DNA of 10,325 bases from Longimicrobium sp. (lineage in GTDB: Bacteria; Gemmatimonadota; Gemmatimonadetes; Longimicrobiales; Longimicrobiaceae). The number at the start of each line of letters is the position of its first letter. Position 1 is the stretch's first letter. Below, piece after piece: positions 1 to 7,277 of this stretch. The notes under the pieces were generated by a model. That model saw nothing but the letters and a program-made list of their open reading frames with translations, was not told where the DNA came from and ran no database searches. The position numbers were made by a program, and so were the translations under genes. The stretch is from contig JAUJMI010000011.1 in NCBI GenBank assembly GCA_030446945.1, forward strand, positions 1-10,325. The letters run 5' to 3'.

Positions 1-110
1 TCGCGCCCCTACGGGTGCGGTGCGGGCGCCGCCATTTCGGGCGGATCTCGCCCCCAAGTCCGCGGAGGCGGACTTTGTGCTGTTGTTGCCGCGAGTTCAC
101 TCGCCACGGC
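1..110. repeat. Hairpin-rich intergenic sequence, probable dispersed repeat, downstream of bshB1
   Basis: No gene is supported here. Bases 56-63 (AAGTCCGC) pair perfectly with 68-75 (GCGGACTT) around a GGAG loop. Bases 91-104 (GCGAGTTCACTCGC) form a second near-palindrome. Bases 3-15 (GCGCCCCTACGGG) recur identically at 7152-7164. From memory, similar strings built on a short GTCCGC hairpin and a TGTTGTTGC spacer recur between genes in Longimicrobium-like genomes; I could not check this. The hairpins lie 44-63 bases past the bshB1 stop codon, so they could also end or protect that transcript, although no clear T tract follows. Confidence 0.5.
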
Positions 111-118
111 CCACGCGG

Positions 119-859
119 TCAGATACTCCGCACCGAGAGCCCCACCACGTCCTCCACCTCCATCGTCTCGGCGATGTGGAACGGCTCGCCGTACTCGGTG
201 CGGATCAGGGAGCCGTAGCGGGCCGCGTGCATCCGCACCTGGTCGTAGAGGGGGCGGTCGCCGCCCGGGAAGACCTCGCCGCCCCACGTCTTGCCGTCGA
301 ACTGCGAAGCGTAGCAGCGGATGGCTTCCATCTTGGTGTCCATCTGCGCGGTGACGTCCACCACGAAGCTCGGCTTGACGGCCTCTTCGCGGTAGGCGAG
401 GGCGTAGAGGAGCTTGTGCGGACGGTGCGGCTCGCCGGGGGCGTCGAAGCGCCGCAGGCCCGCCAGGAAGCAGGCGTCGTAGCCCAGATGCGAAGCGATG
501 CGGTGGTCGGGGTGGCGCCCGTTGGGGTAGGGGAGGATCACCACGCGAGGCCGGAAGGCGCGCACCAGCCCCACCACGATGCGCCGCGTCTCTGGCGTGT
601 TCTGGAGCCCGGCGTCGGGGAGCCCAGCGTTGAGCCGCACCGCCACCCCCAGCACCCGCGCGGCCGCCTCCGCCTCCCGCCCGCGCAGCTCCGCGCTCCC
701 GTCCGTCCCCGTCTCACCCGCGGTCAGGTCCAGGATCCCCACGCGGTACCCCTGTGACGCGGTGCGGGCGATCGTCCCCCCCACCAGCAGCTCCACGTCG
801 TCGCGGTGCGCGGCGATGGCCAGCAGGTCCACCGCGGTGTCTTCGGAAGCATCGGTCAC
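119..859 (-). CDS. bshB1: Bacillithiol biosynthesis deacetylase BshB1 (PIG-L/LmbE family)
   Basis: Zn-dependent amidase expected to deacetylate GlcNAc-malate to GlcN-malate, the middle step of bacillithiol synthesis in the cytoplasm. The 246-residue product matches the usual family length of about 240. It shows the PIG-L metal motif AHRDDVE at residues 17-23 (ligands H18 and D21, catalytic base D20), then GGT at 27-29, TAGETGT at 46-52 and GRHPDH at 114-119, which supplies the other metal histidine. The proline common in AHPDD is arginine here. I chose the GTG start at 859 because the frame remains open upstream only by running through the hairpin and into the permease gene, and homology begins near VDLLAIAAH. 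No good ribosome binding site precedes it. It is the last gene read on this strand, 157 bases after the efflux operon. A related LmbE-family deacetylase of another pathway is the alternative. Confidence 0.87.
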   Translation of the reverse strand: MTDASEDTAVDLLAIAAHRDDVELLVGGTIARTASQGYRVGILDLTAGETGTDGSAELRGREAEAAARVLGVAVRLNAGLPDAGLQNTPETRRIVVGLVRAFRPRVVILPYPNGRHPDHRIASHLGYDACFLAGLRRFDAPGEPHRPHKLLYALAYREEAVKPSFVVDVTAQMDTKMEAIRCYASQFDGKTWGGEVFPGGDRPLYDQVRMHAARYGSLIRTEYGEPFHIAETMEVEDVVGLSVRSI

Positions 860-940
860 GGGAGCCAGGCGGCGCTGAGGGAACGGTTTGCCATCGACGG
901 CCCGAAGATGCCGCCCCCCCCGCCCCCGCGCAACGCCCCA

Positions 941-983
941 CCAAATCCAAACCCCCTCCCCCAGGCAGCTGTGGGGGAGGGGG
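941..983 (-). terminator. Likely Rho-independent terminator after the efflux operon
   Basis: Bases 952-963 (CCCCCTCCCCCA) and 972-983 (TGGGGGAGGGGG) form a perfect 12-bp stem with an 8-base loop holding CAGCTG. Read on the minus strand, the hairpin starts 34 bases past the permease stop codon and is followed by TTTGGATTTGG, an interrupted T tract. The position fits a terminator between the efflux operon and bshB1. The very regular stem could also mark a dispersed palindromic repeat. bshB1 would then need readthrough or its own promoter, and I see no convincing one in 860-940. Confidence 0.6.
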
Positions 984-1016
984 ATGCGCCGCGGAGCGAC
1001 GCTGGGGGTGAGGGCC

Positions 1017-2255
1017 CTACTCGTGCCGCAGCGCCTCCACCGGGTCCAGCCGCGCGGCCTTGTTGGCCGGGTACAGCCCGAACACGATCCCCGCGCCGCC
1101 CGACGCCATGATCGACGCAAAGATCGCCCACAGCGGAATCGTGGCGTTCACCGGCGTCGTGGCCGTGATCAGCCCCGCCAGCGCGGTGGCCACCGCCAGC
1201 CCGATGGCGCCGCCGATCACCGTCACGGTGACCGACTCCACCAGGAACTGCCAGAGTATCTCGTTGGATTTCGCGCCCAGCGCCTTGCGCACGCCTATCT
1301 CGCGCGTCCGCTCCGTCACCGAAATCATCATGATCCCCACCACGCCCACGCCGCCCACGATCAGGCCGATGGACGAGAGCACCACCATCACGATGAAGAA
1401 GACGCCGGTGAGCCGGTCGAACATCGACTTGAACGCCTCCTGCTTGATCAGCGCGAAGTTGTTCTCCTCCGCCGGTCGCAGTCCGCGCGCGCTGCGCAGG
1501 GCGGCGGTCACGTCGTCCATCGCGCGCTCCTGCGTGAAGCCGCGCTCGGTCACCACCAGGAAGTCCATCCAATCGTAGTTTGCGTCCAGGTCCTTGATGG
1601 CCGTGGTGGAGGGGACGACCACCCAATTCTTCATCGCCGAGGCGAAGATGTTGTCCTTGAGCTTGTAGACCCCCGCCACCAGGAACTCGCGCCCCTTGAT
1701 GCGCACCGAGCGCCCCACCGCGCCGCCCGAGGGGAAGAGCTGCTGCGCCAGGTCCGGCGACAGCACCGCGACGTTGGAGGCGCGCTGGTCGTGCACCCCC
1801 AGGTAGTTGTTCCCCTGGAGGAAGTCGCCCCTGGAGTACTCCACCCAGTCGGCCGAGCGCCCCATGATCTGCACGCTTCCCACGGCGCGGGACCCCGCGC
1901 GCACCTCGCCCCCCACGTCGATGGAGGTGGCGACCGTGCGCACCGCCGGGAGCGCCTCCAGCATCTCCGCGTCGGCGAAGGTGAGGGCGGGCTTCCCCTC
2001 CCATGGGTCCTTGCCGTGGTTGTCGCTGAAGCGGATCTCCGTGCCGTCGAAGCGCGAGGCGATGAAGTTGTTGGGGCCGATCGCTTCGATGTTCTCCATC
2101 ACCATGGCGCGGAAGCCGGTGATGGCGGCGGCCATCGTCATCACCGTCGCCACTCCGATCACGATCCCCAGCGTGGTGAGAAAGGCGCGGACCTTGTTGG
2201 AGCGCAGCGCGTCGAGGGCGATGCCGATCCCCTCCCGCGTCGAAGTCAGGTTCAT
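1017..2255 (-). CDS. ABC transporter permease, MacB/FtsX type (second permease of the operon)
   Basis: Inner-membrane subunit of a type VII (MacB-like) ABC transporter, 412 residues. One helix at about residues 24-47 is followed by a large periplasmic domain (about 50-280, MacB periplasmic core). The C-terminal FtsX domain then has three helices near 283-312, 340-365 and 376-396. The cytoplasmic motif TERTREIGVRKALGAK (residues 314-329) and the ending AARLDPVEALRHE are family signatures. The ATG at 2255 is fixed by GGAGG at 2264-2260, which overlaps the upstream stop codon; 9 bases separate the two permease genes. There is no fused ATPase domain, so it depends on the ATPase encoded two genes upstream. 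It shares layout but modest sequence with the other permease, which suggests a heterodimer. Substrate unknown. Confidence 0.93.
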   Translation of the reverse strand: MNLTSTREGIGIALDALRSNKVRAFLTTLGIVIGVATVMTMAAAITGFRAMVMENIEAIGPNNFIASRFDGTEIRFSDNHGKDPWEGKPALTFADAEMLEALPAVRTVATSIDVGGEVRAGSRAVGSVQIMGRSADWVEYSRGDFLQGNNYLGVHDQRASNVAVLSPDLAQQLFPSGGAVGRSVRIKGREFLVAGVYKLKDNIFASAMKNWVVVPSTTAIKDLDANYDWMDFLVVTERGFTQERAMDDVTAALRSARGLRPAEENNFALIKQEAFKSMFDRLTGVFFIVMVVLSSIGLIVGGVGVVGIMMISVTERTREIGVRKALGAKSNEILWQFLVESVTVTVIGGAIGLAVATALAGLITATTPVNATIPLWAIFASIMASGGAGIVFGLYPANKAARLDPVEALRHE

Positions 2256-2264
2256 CGCGCCTCC

Positions 2265-3509
2265 TCAGTCCGCCCGCAGGGCGACGATGGGGTCCAGCCG
2301 CGAGGCGCGGTAGGCCGGGTACACCCCCGCCATCAGCCCCACCCCGATCCCCAGCGCGATCGCCAGCAGGATGGAGCCGGGCGACACCCGCGCCGGGATG
2401 GGCGAGATGGCCGAGACGGCGTACGCCAGCGCGATCCCCGAGCCGATCCCCAGCAGCCCGCCCGCGCCGGAAAGCGTCCCCGCCTCCACCAGGAACTGGA
2501 GGAGGATGTCGCGGCGGCGTGCCCCCAGCGACTTGCGCACCCCGATCTCGCGCGTGCGCTCGCTGACGGAGACGAGCATGATGTTCATGATCACCACCGC
2601 GCCCACCACCAGCGAGACCGCCACCAGCAGCGGCAGCGCCATCAGCAGAAAGGTGGAGATCTTGTCCCAGAAGCCGAGCGCCTCGTCGGCCGTCTCCAGC
2701 ATGAAGTCGTTCTCGGCGCCGGGGCGCAGCCGGTGGCGCACCCGCATCAGCCCCTCCAGCTCGCTCTGGCCGCGCGGCATCAGGCTGGCGTCAGGGACGC
2801 GGAAGTAGATGTCTTCCACCACGTTGTTGCGGAAGAGCGAGCCGTTGAGGGGCGAGCGGATCGGCGCCACCACCATGCGGTCCATCGACATCCCGAACAG
2901 CGACCCCTGCTCCTCCATCACCCCGATGACGCGGAAGGGGAAGCCCTGGATGCGCACCTCCTTCCCCAGCACCGGGAGGCCTTCGAAGAGCTTCTTCGCC
3001 ACCTCCTCGCCCAGCACCACCACGGGCACCCCGCGGTCGGCCTCGCTCTCGGTGTAGGTGCGGCCGCGCGCGATCTTGAGATCGCGGACGTTGAAGAAGT
3101 TGGCCGACGCGCCGATGATGTTCACCCCCTGCACCACCTTGCCGCGCCCGTCGCCCACCTTGCCGTCCGCGTCGTGCGCGTACGACAGGAGGCCGGGGGT
3201 CTGCACGCGCTCCTGCAGGAAGCGCGCGTCGTCCTGAGTCAGGCGCGGGCGGCGCTGCCACTGGCGCCAGGTCGCCTCGTCCACCGGCCCGCCGCCGACG
3301 GAAGGAAGGCGGCGCACGTTGATGGTGTTGAAGCCCAGGATCTTCCCCGCGAACTCCTCCTTCATGTACGCGTTCATCCCCGTGATCAGGGTGATGACGG
3401 CGATCAGAAAGGTGACGCCCACCACCGTGCCCAGCACGGTGAAGAAGGCGCGCAGCTTGTTGGCGCGGATCATCGACAGCGCGATCCGCACCGCCTCGCG
3501 GGCGTTCAT
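2265..3509 (-). CDS. ABC transporter permease, MacB/FtsX type (first permease of the operon)
   Basis: Inner-membrane permease of 414 residues with the four-helix MacB topology: a helix at about 21-45, a periplasmic domain at about 50-280, and helices near 287-312, 345-368 and 380-403. The motif SERTREIGVRKSLGAR (residues 316-331) is the coupling segment before the third helix, and the protein ends in RASRLDPIVALRAD, typical of the family. The ATG at 3509 has a strong site GGAGGT at 3523-3518 with an 8-base spacer, and the gene starts 4 bases after the ATPase stop codon, so translational coupling is likely. The periplasmic domain differs clearly from that of the downstream permease, so this is not a recent duplication. 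A lipoprotein-export (LolCE-like) role cannot be excluded, but the linked adaptor and outer-membrane channel favour efflux. Confidence 0.93.
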   Translation of the reverse strand: MNAREAVRIALSMIRANKLRAFFTVLGTVVGVTFLIAVITLITGMNAYMKEEFAGKILGFNTINVRRLPSVGGGPVDEATWRQWQRRPRLTQDDARFLQERVQTPGLLSYAHDADGKVGDGRGKVVQGVNIIGASANFFNVRDLKIARGRTYTESEADRGVPVVVLGEEVAKKLFEGLPVLGKEVRIQGFPFRVIGVMEEQGSLFGMSMDRMVVAPIRSPLNGSLFRNNVVEDIYFRVPDASLMPRGQSELEGLMRVRHRLRPGAENDFMLETADEALGFWDKISTFLLMALPLLVAVSLVVGAVVIMNIMLVSVSERTREIGVRKSLGARRRDILLQFLVEAGTLSGAGGLLGIGSGIALAYAVSAISPIPARVSPGSILLAIALGIGVGLMAGVYPAYRASRLDPIVALRAD

Positions 3510-3513
3510 CGGG

Positions 3514-4257
3514 TCAGACCTCCGAGAGCGCGCTTTCCGGGCGCGCCGCCAGCACCCCCACCGGCACGCGCGTCTGTCTGCGGTCGCTGGCGATGATGCC
3601 GTCCTTGAGCATCACCACCCGGTCCGCGTGCGCGGCGATGTCCGGCTCGTGCGTCACCATGATGATGGTCTGCCCCTCCGCGTGCAGGCGGTGGAAGAGC
3701 GCCATGATCTCCTCCGAGGTGCGCGAGTCCAGGTTGCCCGTGGGCTCGTCCGCCAGGATGATGGAGGGGCGCGTCACCAGCGCGCGCGCGATCGCCACGC
3801 GCTGCCGCTGCCCGCCCGAGAGCTCGTTGGGGCGGTGGTCCAGTCGGTCGGCCAGCTCAACGGCGCCCAGGGCCCCGGCGGCGCGCTCCTTCCGCTCCGC
3901 CTTTCCCACGCCGGCGTAGACCAGCGGCAGCTCCACGTTCTCCAGCGCGGTGGAGCGGGGGAGGAGGTTGAAGGTCTGGAAGACGAAGCCGATCTCGCGG
4001 TTGCGGATGCGCGCCAGGTCGTCGTCCTTCATCCCCGCCACCGGTTGGCCGTTCAGCACGTACTCGCCCGCGCTAGGCGTGTCCAGGCAGCCGATCAGGT
4101 TCATGAAGGTGGACTTGCCCGAGCCGGACGGGCCCATGATGGCCACGTACTCGTTGCGCTCGATCACCAGGTCCACTCCGCGCAGGGCGCGCACCGTCTC
4201 CGCGCCCATCACGTACTGCTTCTGGAGCCCGCGGACCTCGATCAGCGCGGAGCTCAC
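3514..4257 (-). CDS. ABC transporter ATP-binding protein, MacB/LolD class
   Basis: Cytoplasmic ATPase of 247 residues that should drive the two permeases encoded next to it. All catalytic motifs are intact: Walker [10 protein letters not shown] at residues 42-50, Q-loop Q94, signature LSGGQ at 146-150, Walker B ILADE with catalytic E171, D-loop LD at 176-177 and switch H203. The stretch [15 protein letters not shown] (52-66) is typical of the MacB/LolD class that partners with FtsX-type permeases. The GTG start at 4257 shares the bases GTGA with the stop codon of the adaptor gene, a 4-base overlap pointing to translational coupling. The last 20 or so residues after the switch region are a short variable tail. 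The split ATPase contrasts with E. coli MacB, where ATPase and permease are fused. Confidence 0.95.
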   Translation of the reverse strand: MSSALIEVRGLQKQYVMGAETVRALRGVDLVIERNEYVAIMGPSGSGKSTFMNLIGCLDTPSAGEYVLNGQPVAGMKDDDLARIRNREIGFVFQTFNLLPRSTALENVELPLVYAGVGKAERKERAAGALGAVELADRLDHRPNELSGGQRQRVAIARALVTRPSIILADEPTGNLDSRTSEEIMALFHRLHAEGQTIIMVTHEPDIAAHADRVVMLKDGIIASDRRQTRVPVGVLAARPESALSEV

Positions 4258-5558
4258 TTCCCCCCCTTCGCCTTCGCCGGCTCCTTGGGCGTCTCCACCC
4301 GCACCGCGTCATCGTCCTGCAGGTCGCGCACGGCCTGGTAGCTCCCCGAGACGACGGTCTCGCCGCCGCGCAGGCCCCTGCGGATCTCGAAGTAGCGGTC
4401 GCCGGCGATGCCGATCTCCACCGGCACCCAGTCCGCCTTGCCGTCGCGCATCACGAACACGCCCGTCACCTCGGTATCGCGGCGGGAGCGCTGGGCGGCC
4501 TCCACCTGCGCGGCGGGCTGCTCCGCGTCACTTTCGTCCGCGTCCTGCGAGAACTTCTTCCCCTCGCGGTCGCGCACCGTCAGCGCGATAATGGGCACCG
4601 AGAGCACGTTGCGGCGCGACTCCGTGACCACGTCCGCCGTGGCCGAGAGGTCGGGGCGCAGCGAGGCGGGGGGGGCATCGAGGGTGATGACCACCTCGAA
4701 GTCCACCGACTGCTGGTCGCTGGCGCCCGCCTGCCCGGCGGCCGTCTGCACGGCGCTGTTGCCGATGCGGGTCACGCGGCCGCTGAAGCTCTGGTCCGGG
4801 AAGGCGTCGATGCGCACCGCCGCGCTGTCGCCGATGCTGACGTTCGGGACCTCGGTCTCGTCGACCTTGATCTTGGCCTCCATCACCGACAGGTCCGCCA
4901 CCGTCAGCAGCAGCGAGCCGGGGTTGTTCATCGTACCCACCACCGCCGTCTCCCCTTCCTCGATATTGAGCCGGGTCACGCGGCCGCTCATCGGCGCCAC
5001 GATCGTGGTCTTGGAGAGGTTGTCGCGCGCCTCGGAGAGCGCGGCCTGGGCCTGCGCCACGGCGAAGCGGGCGGCCTGCAGCTCGGCGCCGGCCACGTTC
5101 CCCTGCGTGCGCGCCTGATCCAGGTCCTGGGCGGAGATCAGCTGGTCCTTGCCCTGCGACAGCATCTCGGCGCGGCGCGCGTCGTTCTGCGCCTTCAGGA
5201 GCTGCGCGCGCGCCTGCGCCTCGCGGGCACGGGACTGCGCCACCGCCGCCTCGGCCTGGCGCACGGCGCTCTGGTACTGGCCGGGGTCGATGCGGATGAG
5301 GAGGGCGCCGCGGTCCACCCACTGCCCCTCCTCCACCGCCACCTGGATCACCCGGCCCGGGATGTCGGCCGAGATGTCCACCTTGCGCTTCGGCTCGATC
5401 TTGCCGCTGGCCGTCACCACCGACACCAGGTCGCGCCGCGCCACCACCTCGGTGCGCACCAGCGCGCCGCTGGGGCCGCGCTTGGCCACCGCCACCCCGG
5501 CCAGCCCGCCCACCGAAGCCAGGATCGCCACCCCGATGATGATCTTCTTGCTCGACAT
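4254..5558 (-). CDS. Periplasmic adaptor (membrane fusion) protein, MacA/HlyD-like
   Basis: Adaptor of 434 residues linking the ABC permeases to the outer-membrane channel. A single N-terminal anchor or uncleaved signal lies at residues 5-25. It is followed by the first half of the barrel-sandwich/lipoyl domain (about 55-93, [17 protein letters not shown]), an Ala/Gln/Arg-rich coiled-coil hairpin (about 94-183), the second lipoyl half ([18 protein letters not shown], 186-203), a beta-barrel domain and a membrane-proximal domain. The frame stays open upstream, but that part is antisense-like junk overlapping the channel gene. MSSKK at 5558 is the first sensible start, with GGAGGA at 5576-5571 about 12 bases upstream. 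Residues 331-362 form a charged, low-complexity insert ([17 protein letters not shown]) inside the membrane-proximal part. The tail is Lys-rich. The stop codon overlaps the ATPase start. Confidence 0.93.
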   Translation of the reverse strand: MSSKKIIIGVAILASVGGLAGVAVAKRGPSGALVRTEVVARRDLVSVVTASGKIEPKRKVDISADIPGRVIQVAVEEGQWVDRGALLIRIDPGQYQSAVRQAEAAVAQSRAREAQARAQLLKAQNDARRAEMLSQGKDQLISAQDLDQARTQGNVAGAELQAARFAVAQAQAALSEARDNLSKTTIVAPMSGRVTRLNIEEGETAVVGTMNNPGSLLLTVADLSVMEAKIKVDETEVPNVSIGDSAAVRIDAFPDQSFSGRVTRIGNSAVQTAAGQAGASDQQSVDFEVVITLDAPPASLRPDLSATADVVTESRRNVLSVPIIALTVRDREGKKFSQDADESDAEQPAAQVEAAQRSRRDTEVTGVFVMRDGKADWVPVEIGIAGDRYFEIRRGLRGGETVVSGSYQAVRDLQDDDAVRVETPKEPAKAKGGK

Positions 5559-5596
5559 CGTCTCTCTATGTCCTCCACCGGCGAGGGGCCGGTGCG

Positions 5597-7099
5597 TCAG
5601 CGTAGGGAGCGGCCGACCAGCGCCTCGAGCGCGGCCAGCGACTTGTGGAAGTTGTACACGGCGTCGATGCGGGCGCGCTCGGCCTCGCGCAGCGAGGTCA
5701 GCGCGTCGGTCACCTCCACGGAGCTGGTGGCGCCCAGGCGGAAGCGCTCCTGCGCCAGCCGCAGCTCCTCGCCGGCGCGCTGCACCACCTGCTCCTGCAG
5801 CTGGGCGGCGCCGTACGCGGTGCGCAGCGCCAGCAGCGCCGTCTCCACGTTGGTGCGCAGCTGAAGCTCCTGGAGGCGCAGCTGCAGCTCGGCATCCTGC
5901 GCCCCCACCCGCGCCTCCTCGATCCGCCGCTCGCGCTGCAGGCCGTTGAAGATGGGGAGGGAGAAGGTGACGCCGGCCGAGAGCGGCTGCCGCTCGTAGC
6001 CGAAGGGGAAGCTCGGGTTGGCGTCCTTGACCGCGCCGCGCACGCTGTCCGCCACGGCGGGGTTGCTGACGTCGAACTGGCTGCACGGCCGCTGCGGCTG
6101 GCCCAGCAGCGTGGCGAGCTGGTTGCCCTGCAGGCACCCCTCGAAGCGGGCGCTGGCGTTCCCCAGCGCGTTGTCGTACAGCGGGTTCAGGTTGCCGGCG
6201 CTGTACACCGACCCCCGGAAGCCCGCGTTGAAGCTGAGCGTTGGGAGGTACTGCGAGCGCGCCGCCCGGACCCCGGTGCGCGCCGCCGAGAGGTTGGCGC
6301 GCGCCGAGGACAGGTTCGGGTTGTTCGCCTGCGCCATCTCCACCAGCTGCTCCGCCGTCCAGCGCGGCTCAAAGAGAGCGAAGTTGGAGGTGAGGCGCGT
6401 GTCCGCGGGGATCGAGCGCCCCATCGCCAGCCCCAGCCGCAGCACCTCGGTGGCGTGGGCGTTCCGCTGCTGCAGGAGCGCCACCTCGGCCTGGCCGCGC
6501 TGCACCTCGGCCCGGCGCACGTCCAGCGGCGTCCCCACGCCCACCTCCAGGCGGGCCTTGGCGAGCCGCTCGTGCTCCACCGTGCGCGCCACCTCGCGCT
6601 CCGCCTGCGCCGCCAGCTCGCCGGCCTGCAGGGCGGTGAGGTACTGCTGCGCCACCTGGCTCACCATGCTGGCCTCGAACCCTTCCACCCGCCGCGCCGT
6701 CGCGTTCTCCTGCGCCCGGGCGATGCGGGGCTGCATCAGCTTGGCGCCGCTCAGCTCGTAGCCGATCCCCACGTAGTAGCCGGAGGAGTAGTACTGCGGC
6801 CGCACGCCGAACACCTCGCTCCCGAAGCGCTGCACGCCGCTCCCCGTGTAGCCCAGGTCGGCCTGCGCGTGGGCGGAGGGGAAGTAGAGGTCGGCGCGGG
6901 CGGCGCGCACGGCGGCCCGGGTGCCGCGCTGGTCGTTGCGCTGGGCCAGCAGCTCCGGGTTGCCGGTGCGGGCCGTGGTGATCGCCTCTTCGATGGTGAG
7001 CCCGCCCTGCTGCGGGGCGGGCTGCTGGGCGGCGAGCGGCGTGGCGAGGGCGGCCAGGGCCGCGAAGACCAGGGCGCCCGTGTGGCGGTGGCTGTGCAT
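5597..7099 (-). CDS. TolC-like outer-membrane efflux protein
   Basis: Outer-membrane channel of 500 residues, first gene of the efflux operon. A signal peptide covers residues 1 to about 24 (hydrophobic 9-22, then PLAAQQ). Two outer-membrane efflux repeats follow, each with a LTIEEAI- or VEMAQANNPNL-like start, long Ala/Arg/Glu-rich helices and a beta-strand pair (GYYVGIGYELSG near 107-118; PLSAGVTFSLPIFNG near 372-386). The C-terminal repeat ends in FHKSLAALEALVGRSLR, the usual TolC-family ending. The second half carries a long insert at about 300-368 with Cys322 and Cys339, probably an extracellular loop. The ATG at 7099 has only a weak AGGCG about 10 bases upstream. The adaptor begins 38 bases after the stop codon. 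A NodT-like lipoprotein is unlikely because there is no lipobox cysteine. Confidence 0.93.
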   Translation of the reverse strand: MHSHRHTGALVFAALAALATPLAAQQPAPQQGGLTIEEAITTARTGNPELLAQRNDQRGTRAAVRAARADLYFPSAHAQADLGYTGSGVQRFGSEVFGVRPQYYSSGYYVGIGYELSGAKLMQPRIARAQENATARRVEGFEASMVSQVAQQYLTALQAGELAAQAEREVARTVEHERLAKARLEVGVGTPLDVRRAEVQRGQAEVALLQQRNAHATEVLRLGLAMGRSIPADTRLTSNFALFEPRWTAEQLVEMAQANNPNLSSARANLSAARTGVRAARSQYLPTLSFNAGFRGSVYSAGNLNPLYDNALGNASARFEGCLQGNQLATLLGQPQRPCSQFDVSNPAVADSVRGAVKDANPSFPFGYERQPLSAGVTFSLPIFNGLQRERRIEEARVGAQDAELQLRLQELQLRTNVETALLALRTAYGAAQLQEQVVQRAGEELRLAQERFRLGATSSVEVTDALTSLREAERARIDAVYNFHKSLAALEALVGRSLR

Positions 7100-7237
7100 A
7101 GGAAGTCGCCTGTGAAGTGCGGATACTGCGCGTGCGAGTGCACCGCGGATGGCGCCCCTACGGGGTGCCGGAGCGAGAAGTTTCAGCGGGTCGCGCGCCG
7201 GCGCGTCGGGGAGAGGTCCCCGTGCACCGGCGTTAGT
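7100..7237 (-). promoter_or_regulatory. Predicted structured 5' leader of the efflux operon
   Basis: If the promoter at 7244-7272 is used, the mRNA begins near 7237 and has about 138 untranslated bases. The stretch holds several self-complementary blocks: CGGGGA/TCCCCG around a GAGG loop (7207-7222), the perfect 12-base palindrome CGCGCCGGCGCG (7194-7205), and GGCGCCCC-TAC-GGGGTGCC (7151-7169, one mismatch). The 8-mer GTGCACCG occurs at 7138-7145 and 7222-7229. No known riboswitch class is recognised. Confidence 0.45.
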
Positions 7238-7243
7238 GCCCGG

Positions 7244-7272
7244 ACTATAACGCTTTACGACCCCGTTTTCAA
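7244..7272 (-). promoter_or_regulatory. Sigma70-type promoter of the efflux operon
   Basis: On the minus strand, TTGAAA (7272-7267) and TATAGT (7249-7244) are separated by exactly 17 bases. Both hexamers are one or two bases from consensus, which stands out in DNA this GC-rich. The -35 box lies 5 bases after the Yip1 stop codon, and transcription would start near 7237, upstream of the TolC-like gene. No second promoter is seen inside the five-gene operon. Confidence 0.72.
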
Positions 7273-7277
7273 ACCGT

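Noticed and set aside
911..930. C-run near 911-930 as a G-quadruplex or promoter element for bshB1
   Set aside because: It does not fit regular four-run spacing well, and the only promoter-like pair (TTGCGC with CATCTT) is too weak to report.
860..1120. N-terminal extension of bshB1 to 333 residues
   Set aside because: It would overlap the permease end and read through the 952-983 hairpin; the extra residues are Arg/Gly/Trp-rich and not family-like.
888..3596. Plus-strand open frame of 902 codons
   Set aside because: It lies antisense to both permease genes, is extremely His/Arg/Ala-rich and shows no domain pattern. It is a by-product of GC-rich codon use on the other strand.
5559..6137. 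N-terminal extension of the adaptor to 627 residues
   Set aside because: The added part is an out-of-frame shadow of the TolC-like gene; the true protein begins with a membrane anchor at 5558.
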